Shown: one piece after another, positions 1 through 5,697 of the stretch
Layout: each line of letters begins with the position of its first letter
Numbering within the stretch: the first letter of the stretch is position 1
NCBI GenBank assembly: GCA_029935325.1
Contig: JAOZKO010000191.1
Location: 1 to 5,697 of the forward strand
Direction: 5' to 3'
Source: Bacteroidales bacterium
GTDB taxonomy: Bacteria; Bacteroidota; Bacteroidia; Bacteroidales; UBA1556
Length of the DNA stretch: 5,697 nucleotides
The notes under the pieces: generated by a model
The model's database searches: none
Told to the model about the DNA's origin: nothing
The model's input: only the letters and a program-made list of their open reading frames with translations
Position numbers and translations under genes: made by a program

Positions 1-1144
1 CTTGCGATACTTCTAATGTGCCTCGGAATATCCCTTCCTTATCGCGTACAGCAAAGTACTTTATCAATACGTAATATGGCCCCATCTTAATCCAAAATGA
101 AGCAACATCCTTTTTGCCTTCCTTAAAAGCATCAACAATTTGCTCAACAATATGTACGCTCTCTGGTGGATGACAATTTTGTACATGCCTTCCTATAATA
201 GCATTGGTTCTAGGAAAAATACGATGCTTAGGAGTAGAGAAATATTTTACCATATCATTCTCGTCAACATAAGTAATATCCACAGGCAAATGATTAAAAA
301 TCATTGCAATCTGTTCAGGGCTCATACTTCCTGTCCCTAAATTCACCTCTCCATTAATAAACTCTAAGTTATTTCTATTTTCAGCTTGTTTATCTATCTT
401 TGGATTAATAAACGGAAATTTAAAGTCAGCGCTTTCAAATAAAAGTTGTTGCATCTCCTCTTTTGGTATCGTCAATAATATTTGAGGAAAAAGAATCTTT
501 TCATCTCTAAACTTAATGGCTTTTACATCAAAATAAAGCTTGCTAGATACTCTATTAAAACGCTTTAAATCAAATTCTTTTGCTGCAATAATCTTTGGAA
601 TTTCTTTTAAATAACTGCGTACATCATCATGAATTGACCACATTATCTGAACGCATTTATAATCCTCCCAATACTTTTCAATCATCGGGAAAAGCACATT
701 TTCTTTTATGGTATAATAATCAGAAAATGCTTGCATTTCTTCAATGCTTCTCTTAATTAACTCTAAGTCCTCAGCATTTACACCATTAATATTTATTGAT
801 TTGATTGGTGCTTTTAAAATAACGAGTTTTTCTTCCATTATTTTATTATTCTTCTGCAGCCAATAAAGCAAATCTTTTTCTGCTGGCTCAGGAGTAGGGT
901 AGTTATTAAGGGCTTTATAGAATAGGTTCAATAATTTTGAAATATGCTTCTTAAGCTCATCCATAGGATAACCTTTTTCTACTAATTGATGCGCTAAAGT
1001 AATAACATCTGATGGCATAATAGCATCGATAGTATCCATATTTGCTTTTACATATTCAGCAGGTTTTAATTTGTTAATAATTACCTCTGCTAGCTCAAGA
1101 AGTTTCTTAAGTTTTATTTCGTTATTATTGGTGAATTCTGACAT
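1..1144 (-). CDS. DUF438 / hemerythrin-like / PAS protein, C-terminus cut by window edge
   Basis: The open frame gives 381 residues and runs off the left edge without a stop. The ATG at 1144 is preceded by AGGA five bases upstream, a reasonable ribosome site. Domains in order: a DUF438 helical region (about 10-81, with the typical 'HQLVEKGYPMDELKKH' stretch), a hemerythrin-like four-helix region (about 90-245, with 'KENVLFP' at 147-153, 'IMWSIHDDVR' at 167-176 and 'EKILFP' at 215-220), and a PAS_10-type PAS domain (about 270-381, with 'LPVDITYVDENDMVKYFS' and 'GRHVQNCHPPESV'). The translation ends in 'GTLEVSQ', which in this family lies near the C-terminus, so probably only a short tail is missing. 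There is no signal peptide or membrane segment, so it should be cytosolic. Several usual iron-binding histidines are absent: Tyr143 stands where the family has the His of an HY..KE motif, while His172 is kept. A sensory or redox role is inferred from the PAS and hemerythrin-like domains; the partner and ligand are unknown. Confidence 0.9.
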   Translation of the reverse strand, partial: MSEFTNNNEIKLKKLLELAEVIINKLKPAEYVKANMDTIDAIMPSDVITLAHQLVEKGYPMDELKKHISKLLNLFYKALNNYPTPEPAEKDLLYWLQKNNKIMEEKLVILKAPIKSININGVNAEDLELIKRSIEEMQAFSDYYTIKENVLFPMIEKYWEDYKCVQIMWSIHDDVRSYLKEIPKIIAAKEFDLKRFNRVSSKLYFDVKAIKFRDEKILFPQILLTIPKEEMQQLLFESADFKFPFINPKIDKQAENRNNLEFINGEVNLGTGSMSPEQIAMIFNHLPVDITYVDENDMVKYFSTPKHRIFPRTNAIIGRHVQNCHPPESVHIVEQIVDAFKEGKKDVASFWIKMGPYYVLIKYFAVRDKEGIFRGTLEVSQ

Positions 1145-1167
1145 AATTCCTAAATTAATTTAGTGTA

Positions 1168-1175
1168 CAAATATA
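1168..1175 (-). promoter_or_regulatory. Candidate Bacteroidota -7 element for the DUF438/PAS gene
   Basis: On the minus strand this reads TATATTTG, an exact fit to the Bacteroidota TAnnTTTG -7 consensus, 23 bp upstream of the ATG at 1144. It would start transcription near 1161 and leave a short leader. No TTG is found 19-21 bp upstream, so the -33 part is missing or weak. A small inverted repeat, TGATAGAATCA (1177-1187), sits directly upstream in the spacer. The element suggests the gene can be transcribed separately from the two genes upstream of it. Confidence 0.5.
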
Positions 1176-1237
1176 ATGATAGAATCAAAAGGTCTGCCTA
1201 ATAAAAATAATAAAATCAAATTAGAGTAATCAGCCTC

Positions 1238-1255
1238 TCCAGATAGCTATCGGGA
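1238..1255. repeat. Near-perfect 18-bp inverted repeat between the fusion gene and the DUF438 gene
   Basis: The plus strand reads TCCAGATAGCTATCGGGA. The inner ten bases GATAGCTATC (1242-1251) are a perfect palindrome, and the outer arms TCC/GGA also pair, with one mismatch (A1241 against G1252). It starts 21 bp past the TAG stop of the upstream minus-strand gene. As RNA it could fold into a short hairpin, but no U-run follows directly on the minus strand (T-rich sequence only begins about 20 nt later), so it is a weak candidate terminator. A dispersed genomic palindrome or a protein site is equally possible. Confidence 0.45.
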
Positions 1256-1275
1256 CTCAACCTCAATCAACTCGC

Positions 1276-3195
1276 CTATTTCCGAAATATATCGTAAAAA
1301 CTTTCATCCACTTCTGTTTCCACAATACCCTGGGCAGTAAGAATATCAAAATAAGACTTTACCTTTTCCACTAATTCTTCGCCTTCCACATAATTGAAAT
1401 TTACTCTGCTCAGAAATTTCTCAACTCTATCAACAGGCTGACGCATCATATCGTAGGATAGCTTAGCTGATAACATCTGATTTTCATTTACCCAATCAAT
1501 GGCTTTTTTTAATTCTTCCAATACAGCCTCCGCAATTTCAGGATTATTACGTACAAATTCTCCTTTAAACACTATACCTGCATTAGGAAATGATCCAAAC
1601 CCAGGGTTAATCTCATTCCAAAGTTTATTATAAGATATTTCCGAAATTTCTTCCTTTCTATCTTCCATAATTTTCACAGCATAACTTGCCTCAGGTTCTC
1701 TAAGAATAACGGTATCAGCTTTACCAGTAACAAAATCTGCATATATTTCCTCTGGGCGACCAAATGGTTTTCCATAGGTGAAATTAAAATCTTCAGTATT
1801 TTGACCACTAGCTTTTATCAGGTATTTTGTAATTTTGGCAGGTGGTGCTTCCTCAAATAATGGAGTAGCAATATCATGGCCTTTTACATCTTCAAAATTA
1901 GTAGCTTTATAACCGCGGGCAAGCATTACAAAATTGTCCCAAACAAATAGTGCAGGAATCTTAACATCACTTTGGCGTAGCTTTACTGATGTTATTAATG
2001 CTGAAAAACTTATATCTGCTCTTCCATTTACTATCCATCCAAGGTGTTTTTCTGTTTCTTCCCACACCTTAAGCTCCTTGATATTTACTGCTTTACGGAT
2101 TTTCTCAGATTGCAATAATCGCATAATAATAGGATATGCAACAGGTGTTGCTGATTGAATTACAACATCAGGTTTGTCAAGATTTTCTTCGCCTTCAAGC
2201 TTCTCACTTATTTTTTTATGGAAATATACCCATACTTGAAACATGCCTTTTTCCTCTGAAACATACTCAAAGCCCATTTCGGTAAGCATATTAATCAATG
2301 GTGTTGGTTCAAATTTCTGAATGAGAATAAAGCCATCATCCTCAGCTGTATCATAAGCTTTCTTTAATATAACATCAAATGGGTCAGTTTGCATTTTTCT
2401 TACATCTAATATCTCGAAATCCTCTTTGCGATCTTCCCAATTTACTGATTCTGCTTTTCCCTCAATTTGAGAGTTAAAGATAGAAAGTCGATATTCTCTT
2501 CCTTCTTCTAAATTGAATTTGAATCCTAGTCCTTCAATTACTTTTATAATAATACTAGGAGCATCAACTGATAGTATTACCATATTTTTTCCATTGGCTA
2601 ACTTTGATGCTCTTTCTACTAAGTCATCTCGGCTTTCGGCATTAAGAATAAATCTTTCTGTAGATTCTGTCCAAGATATATCCTCACCATTAGGAAGTAT
2701 CTCTGCCTCCATCATCTTTACACATTCAGGCATAGAATTAATTAATTTATCCTCTATACCTAAATTCCTATTTATTACATGCAATATTTCGCAAACAGAT
2801 ATTCCTGTTACTTTAGCAGCGTCTTTGAAAGAAGCAAATCGTGCCAGTGTATTATATAGCACTGGGGTTTGCATTTTTTTGAACTTGGGAGATAAATCAA
2901 TTAGTACATCCTTTAATTGTGGATATTTATCAAGAACCTCTTTAATATTGTCTTTTGCAAAAATTGGATTAATGCTCATGACCTCTTCTAATTGCTCACT
3001 ACTTTGGTGGCTAATTGCATTAACGGGACATATTTCCAAAGCCTCTTCGCACAATGCCGCATCAGCTTCATTTTCTGGCTGCAATTTTAAAAATGCTAAA
3101 TTAGAATCATTCATTTGAAAATGTGATTCACTAACTTCTACACATGCTTTACAGCCTATGCATTCTTCTGAAATTTGATATCTTTTAGTACTCAT
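1276..3195 (-). CDS. Ferredoxin - DUF1858 - tandem DUF2249-like - substrate-binding-protein-like fusion
   Basis: This 639-residue protein has no signal peptide or membrane segment and should be cytosolic. Residues 1-65 form a single-cluster ferredoxin: Cys12, Cys15, Cys18 and Cys56 (in 'CPVNAI') fit a [4Fe-4S] site, and Cys49 is an extra cysteine. Residues about 83-146 match DUF1858 ('LDKYPQLKDVL', 'LSPKFKKMQTPVL', 'DAAKVTGISVCEIL'). Residues about 259-328 match DUF2249, a TusA-like fold ('ILDVRKMQTDPFDVIL', then 'MGFEYVSEEKGMFQVWVYF'). Residues about 188-241 look like a degenerate second copy. Residues about 341-639 resemble a type 2 periplasmic substrate-binding protein of the NMT1/SsuA-like class ('GRADISFSAL', 'FEDVKGHDIATP', 'FVTGKADTVILREPEA'), here without an export signal and with no ABC permease or ATPase gene nearby. 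The start follows the PepSY gene stop by 14 nt with no clear Shine-Dalgarno, so the two are probably one transcript. The family domains suggest redox or nitrosative-stress work; electron donor or ligand-responsive Fe-S sensor are both guesses. Confidence 0.9.
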   Translation of the reverse strand: MSTKRYQISEECIGCKACVEVSESHFQMNDSNLAFLKLQPENEADAALCEEALEICPVNAISHQSSEQLEEVMSINPIFAKDNIKEVLDKYPQLKDVLIDLSPKFKKMQTPVLYNTLARFASFKDAAKVTGISVCEILHVINRNLGIEDKLINSMPECVKMMEAEILPNGEDISWTESTERFILNAESRDDLVERASKLANGKNMVILSVDAPSIIIKVIEGLGFKFNLEEGREYRLSIFNSQIEGKAESVNWEDRKEDFEILDVRKMQTDPFDVILKKAYDTAEDDGFILIQKFEPTPLINMLTEMGFEYVSEEKGMFQVWVYFHKKISEKLEGEENLDKPDVVIQSATPVAYPIIMRLLQSEKIRKAVNIKELKVWEETEKHLGWIVNGRADISFSALITSVKLRQSDVKIPALFVWDNFVMLARGYKATNFEDVKGHDIATPLFEEAPPAKITKYLIKASGQNTEDFNFTYGKPFGRPEEIYADFVTGKADTVILREPEASYAVKIMEDRKEEISEISYNKLWNEINPGFGSFPNAGIVFKGEFVRNNPEIAEAVLEELKKAIDWVNENQMLSAKLSYDMMRQPVDRVEKFLSRVNFNYVEGEELVEKVKSYFDILTAQGIVETEVDESFYDIFRK

Positions 3196-3209
3196 AATAA
3201 TGTTTTGTT

Positions 3210-4763
3210 TTAATTTCTATGTAATTTCCACCATACTATTAGCCCTGAGATTAGGATAAATAATATGATAAATCCTGCCAATGGAATAAATAGTATGTAG
3301 TATTTACCAAAGAAAATCTTATATATCCTAGCTGTATGAATTTCCAAGGCAAGATTCCACCACGACATTCTATAGGCATCTGTTATTTCTTTGCTTTGTA
3401 TGGGAAAATCTTCTCCTTCATTAATGCTTACTGCTCCCTTATAAATATGTATATCTCCTTTATTAATGTTAATCGCTCCTGGATTATAATCAAAAATAAT
3501 TTCCTGATTTTTAAAATCTTCACTATAGCCTGCAACCATATATTCACCAATAGGTGGCCCAGCAACCACAGGTGCCACATAGGGTTCTTTTATGATATAA
3601 TCCATCACCATTCCAGTGCTTGGATTCCACTCAAACAAACCTTCAAATGATCCTATAAGATAAGTTTCTTGTGAATGCTTTTTAAATACATTTACTCCCA
3701 TTACCGAAACAGGGGGTTGGTATTTGTATTTTTTGAGATCTGTTTTAAACTCATCATCAGAATAAAAAATGCCATCTAATGTGGCTATCATAAAACGCCC
3801 TTCGGCTTCATCATACATAATCCTGCGCAGTTTATCAAACCATGGATTTGCTTGTGACAATTCTGTTCCAGGTATTTTTCCAACTTTAACATTTGCAATT
3901 GCTATTAATAGTGGAGGACGTAAAAACATTCCTGTGGAAGTAGTGATTATCAGTAATATAAATGTAATCCACCCTATTTTGTTATGCCATTTTAAATTCC
4001 AAATATTAATATTCTTTAGTTTTGCAAAAGGCCTCTTCTTATTTATTCGCTTATTAATCCTTAGTTTGTTTATAAATATAATAAGTCCTGTAATAGTTAG
4101 AAAAATAAAAATTAATCCTACTAAATCAACTATTATTTTACCTATATCTCCATAAATTTCGCCACTATGTATTACCCATAAAGTTTTAAAAAGACCTATT
4201 TTATTATCATAATTTTCTGGTTTTGGTAGTTCAGTTTTATCGAATGTATTTTTTTGGAAATCACTAATTAATAGGTTTGACCGCATCAATACAAGTAGTT
4301 TATTGTCTTTTTCCAATAAATCAACTACTCTTTGTTCGTGGGTTGGTAAATCCTTCTTTGTCCATTTAGAATTGTGGAAGCTATATTCGTATAAGCCAAA
4401 TAAAGTTCCAGTAAAAAGTCTTCCATCAGATGTATAAAGCATGGAACAAACTTTTCTGTTATCAATACCATTGGGTAAACCATTATTAAAATCAGTAAAA
4501 TTATCGAATTTAGAATCCGTTTTCCAAATACCAATATTTCCAAAAATAAAGATGGAATCTTCACTAATTTTTAATGTGGATTTTACGGCTGCATTATTCC
4601 AATTAATAATTTTATACTCAGCTGGTAAGTATTTACGATTTACATCCAATGATGATAATAAGCCTCTATGATTAAGTACTATTCCCGATATAGAGAATAG
4701 AATAATAAACAAGCTTATCACTATTGCTAACCACTTATGGTATTTCTTTAAAAAATCCAGCAT
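3210..4763 (-). CDS. PepSY-type four-helix membrane protein with propeller-like periplasmic loops
   Basis: The 517-residue protein has four clear hydrophobic segments (about 11-31, 208-231, 263-283, 487-511). The short N-terminus, the very basic 232-262 loop and the C-terminal 'WWKLHRN' place these parts in the cytoplasm, leaving two large periplasmic loops (32-207 and 284-486). The N-terminus ('KYHKWLAIVISLF...SGIVLNHRG'), the third helix ('KWHNKIGW...TSTGMFLRPP') and the last helix ('EIHTARIY') are typical of the PepSY-associated transmembrane family, which includes iron-siderophore reductases that bind heme. Histidines group at both membrane faces: His9, His260, His515 inside and His32, His199, His476 outside. 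The loops contain repeats such as 'DGRLFTGTLFGLYEYS' and 'EGRFMIATLDGIFYS', like blades of a beta-propeller. The start at 4763 has AGAAG upstream and puts the first helix correctly after a short basic N-terminus. It is first in a minus-strand operon with the ferredoxin fusion and divergent from the Rrf2 regulator. A heme-based membrane electron carrier is an inference. Confidence 0.85.
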   Translation of the reverse strand: MLDFLKKYHKWLAIVISLFIILFSISGIVLNHRGLLSSLDVNRKYLPAEYKIINWNNAAVKSTLKISEDSIFIFGNIGIWKTDSKFDNFTDFNNGLPNGIDNRKVCSMLYTSDGRLFTGTLFGLYEYSFHNSKWTKKDLPTHEQRVVDLLEKDNKLLVLMRSNLLISDFQKNTFDKTELPKPENYDNKIGLFKTLWVIHSGEIYGDIGKIIVDLVGLIFIFLTITGLIIFINKLRINKRINKKRPFAKLKNINIWNLKWHNKIGWITFILLIITTSTGMFLRPPLLIAIANVKVGKIPGTELSQANPWFDKLRRIMYDEAEGRFMIATLDGIFYSDDEFKTDLKKYKYQPPVSVMGVNVFKKHSQETYLIGSFEGLFEWNPSTGMVMDYIIKEPYVAPVVAGPPIGEYMVAGYSEDFKNQEIIFDYNPGAININKGDIHIYKGAVSINEGEDFPIQSKEITDAYRMSWWNLALEIHTARIYKIFFGKYYILFIPLAGFIILFILISGLIVWWKLHRN

Positions 4764-4787
4764 TTATTCTTCTTATTAAATACGATA

Positions 4788-4817
4788 CAAAAGTAGTATT
4801 AATTCAGTTTACAGCAT
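4788..4817 (-). promoter_or_regulatory. Candidate promoter for the PepSY-ferredoxin operon
   Basis: On the minus strand, TACTTTTG (4795-4788) fits the Bacteroidota -7 consensus TAnnTTTG exactly. Nineteen bases upstream is ATG (4817-4815), a two-of-three match to the -33 TTG. Transcription would start near 4781, giving a leader of about 18 nt before the ATG at 4763. The -7 box is identical in sequence to that of the divergent regulator promoter. Confidence 0.55.
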
Positions 4818-4826
4818 CACCATATG

Positions 4827-4844
4827 TTGGTATTTTAATGACAA
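4827..4844. promoter_or_regulatory. Candidate operator palindrome in the divergent region
   Basis: TTGGTATTTTAATGACAA is an imperfect 18-bp palindrome of form TTGnnATTnnAATnnCAA, with six of nine base pairs symmetric. Its centre is about 55 bp upstream of the inferred start of the leftward operon and about 70 bp upstream of the inferred start of the regulator gene. An 18-bp segment ahead of the nitric oxide reductase gene matches it at 12 of 18 positions. It could bind the Rrf2 protein encoded alongside or a CRP/FNR-type NO regulator encoded elsewhere. The AT-rich background makes chance symmetry possible. Confidence 0.4.
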
Positions 4845-4868
4845 TTAGATAAAAAATTAATAATAAAC

Positions 4869-4898
4869 TTGCACAATTAAGAATAATAATTACTTTTG
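4869..4898 (+). promoter_or_regulatory. Bacteroidota-type promoter of the Rrf2 gene
   Basis: TTG (4869-4871), a 19-bp spacer and TACTTTTG (4891-4898) match the Bacteroidota -33/-7 consensus TTG-N19-21-TAnnTTTG with no mismatch. Transcription should start near 4905, leaving a leader of about 27 nt before the ATG at 4932. This is the strongest promoter call in the window and the main reason for placing the organism in the Bacteroidota. Confidence 0.75.
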
Positions 4899-4931
4899 CA
4901 GCGAATTACTACACGGGTATAGTATATAAAT

Positions 4932-5345
4932 ATGAAGCTTTCAAAAACATCGGAATATTCACTACGCATATTAAGTTATATGATTAACTCTGATATGCAG
5001 GTGTTTACAGCAAAGCATTTGGCAGAAGTACTAACCATTCCTGATAAGTATTTGCGTAGATTAATGACTGATATGTCGAAAAAAGGATTTATAAAGAGTA
5101 TTCAAGGAAGAGAAGGTGGATATGTTTTTGCTAAAAATGCCAGTAAAATTTATTTATCAGATGTGGTAGATGCTGTTGAAGGCATTGAAAGATATAACGG
5201 TTGTATTATGGGTCATGAAACATGTAGTGATGAGAATCCATGTAGTTTGCATAATACCTATGCCCCAATAAGAGATCATTTGATTAGCTTTCTGTTGAAT
5301 ACAACCATTGCAGAGTTAAAGGATATTAATATTAGTAAATTCTAA
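4932..5345 (+). CDS. Rrf2-family Fe-S transcriptional regulator (NsrR/IscR-like)
   Basis: The 137-residue protein has the usual length and layout of the Rrf2 family: an N-terminal winged helix ('MKLSKTSEYSLRILSYM', 'TAKHLAEVLTIPDKYLRRLM', and the wing 'IKSIQGREGGYVFAK'), then a cysteine loop and a dimerisation helix. Cys91, Cys98 and Cys104 (spacing C-X6-C-X5-C) would hold an Fe-S cluster. His107 sits where IscR has its histidine ligand, and Glu8 sits where NsrR proteins have an Asp ligand, so sequence alone does not separate NsrR from IscR type. The position 74 bp upstream of a nitric oxide reductase gene favours an NO-sensing, NsrR-like repressor acting on that gene, on itself and on the divergent operon. 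The ATG at 4932 is the only sensible start, as it gives the canonical family N-terminus; no clear Shine-Dalgarno precedes it. Confidence 0.88.
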   Translation: MKLSKTSEYSLRILSYMINSDMQVFTAKHLAEVLTIPDKYLRRLMTDMSKKGFIKSIQGREGGYVFAKNASKIYLSDVVDAVEGIERYNGCIMGHETCSDENPCSLHNTYAPIRDHLISFLLNTTIAELKDINISKF

Positions 5346-5375
5346 TATTATTATAAACATATGTACTACATTAAG

Positions 5376-5393
5376 GTGGTATAATAATTATCA
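5376..5393 (+). promoter_or_regulatory. Possible second operator copy upstream of the nitric oxide reductase gene
   Basis: GTGGTATAATAATTATCA matches the divergent-region palindrome (4827-4844) at 12 of 18 positions, sharing TGGTATnnTAATnA. It lies 26 bp before the ATG at 5420, where a bound repressor could block transcription. Its own dyad symmetry is weak. No perfect TAnnTTTG promoter is visible in the 74-bp gap, so the reductase gene may be read from the regulator promoter or from a non-consensus one. A 12-bp identical match also occurs inside a coding region (709-720), which lowers the weight of this call. Confidence 0.3.
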
Positions 5394-5419
5394 TTTTTTA
5401 TTAACTAAACTATTAAACA

Positions 5420-5697
5420 ATGAAACAAACATTACTTGACAGGTTTATGAGCAAAAAGGGACTTTATACAAGTTTCTGGTTCATAGCTATCTTTATGGTA
5501 ACGGCCTTGATTTACTTTACTGCTAATTTGCAGAAGGAAGTTCCGCCCATTGCCAAAGAAGTAAAATCAGTATCTGGTGAGGTTCTTTACACCTACGAAG
5601 ATGTAGCTGAAGGTAAAGGATACTTCCAGCAGTTCGACCTTATGGATTGGGGTTCAATGTTAGGAATGGGAGCTTATATGGGTCCTGATTTCTCAAC
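5420..5697 (+). CDS. norB: Nitric oxide reductase large subunit, quinol-dependent type, N-terminal part
   Basis: The frame from the ATG at 5420 gives 92 residues and continues past the right edge. One hydrophobic helix (about 17-35, 'TSFWFIAIFMVTALIYFTA') is followed by a periplasmic segment with 'KEVPPIAKEVKSVSGEVLYT' and the motif 'WGSMLGMGAYMGPDFS' (78-92). This corresponds to the GS..GHGAY..PDW segment in the N-terminal extension of single-subunit quinol-oxidising nitric oxide reductases (qNOR, NorZ). That enzyme reduces two NO to N2O in the inner membrane and belongs to the heme-copper oxidase superfamily. The heme and non-heme iron histidines lie beyond the window, so activity cannot be judged. 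The start is preceded by an A/T-rich leader without a Shine-Dalgarno, as is common in Bacteroidota. The upstream Rrf2 gene is the probable regulator. Confidence 0.82.
   Translation, partial: MKQTLLDRFMSKKGLYTSFWFIAIFMVTALIYFTANLQKEVPPIAKEVKSVSGEVLYTYEDVAEGKGYFQQFDLMDWGSMLGMGAYMGPDFS

Noticed and set aside
140..340. 66-residue plus-strand open frame
   Set aside because: It lies antisense to the PAS domain of the DUF438 protein, whose conserved motifs fix the true frame.
709..720. TGGTATAATAAT, a 12-bp exact match to the sequence before the nitric oxide reductase gene
   Set aside because: It lies inside the conserved 'DYYTIKE' coding region of the DUF438 gene and is simple AT-rich sequence, so it is best explained by chance. 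It is kept as a caution against overvaluing the operator call.
1177..1187. TGATAGAATCA, resembling an FNR-type box upstream of the DUF438 gene
   Set aside because: The half-sites are four bases with a three-base spacer, whereas FNR/CRP-type NO regulators use TTGAT-N4-ATCAA. It is too short to call in AT-rich DNA.
2513..3118. 201-residue plus-strand open frame opposite the ferredoxin fusion gene
   Set aside because: It is the antisense shadow of a well-supported coding region with recognisable domains, it has no family resemblance, and no promoter or ribosome site precedes it.
4325..4564. 79-residue minus-strand open frame inside the PepSY gene
   Set aside because: It is an alternative frame within the first periplasmic loop of the PepSY protein, with no independent start signal or recognisable domain.

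Overview
This AT-rich window most likely comes from a member of the Bacteroidota. Evidence for this is near-perfect Bacteroidota-type promoter elements (TTG-19 nt-TACTTTTG ahead of the regulator gene), A/T-rich start regions with weak or absent Shine-Dalgarno sequences, and protein families and fusions typical of that phylum. The sequence does not settle the genus.

Layout. The left two thirds is a minus-strand run, in transcription order: a 517-residue PepSY-type membrane protein (4763 to 3210), a 639-residue soluble multidomain ferredoxin fusion (3195 to 1276) only 14 nt downstream, and, after a 131-nt gap with its own promoter-like element, a DUF438/hemerythrin-like/PAS protein that runs off the left edge just short of its C-terminus. 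The right third is on the plus strand: an Rrf2-family regulator with three cysteines (4932 to 5345), then the first 92 residues of a quinol-type nitric oxide reductase large subunit (from 5420, cut by the right edge). The 168-bp divergent region between the two arms carries back-to-back promoters and an 18-bp imperfect palindrome. A related sequence lies just upstream of the nitric oxide reductase gene.

How it fits together (inference). An Fe-S Rrf2 repressor of the NsrR/IscR type beside a nitric oxide reductase is a recognisable nitrosative-stress arrangement. The minus-strand genes carry domains often linked to redox or nitrosative stress and Fe-S repair (DUF1858, DUF2249, DUF438/hemerythrin-like). 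The locus therefore reads as an NO-response module with two unusual accessory parts. One is a PepSY membrane protein with propeller-like periplasmic loops and histidines grouped on both sides of the membrane. The other is a cytoplasmic protein joining a [4Fe-4S] ferredoxin, DUF1858, two DUF2249-like units and a substrate-binding-protein-like domain. A membrane-to-ferredoxin electron route or a ligand-gated Fe-S sensor are possible roles; neither is shown by the sequence. There is no gene-free stretch longer than about 170 bp and no RNA gene, mobile element or CRISPR array was seen.
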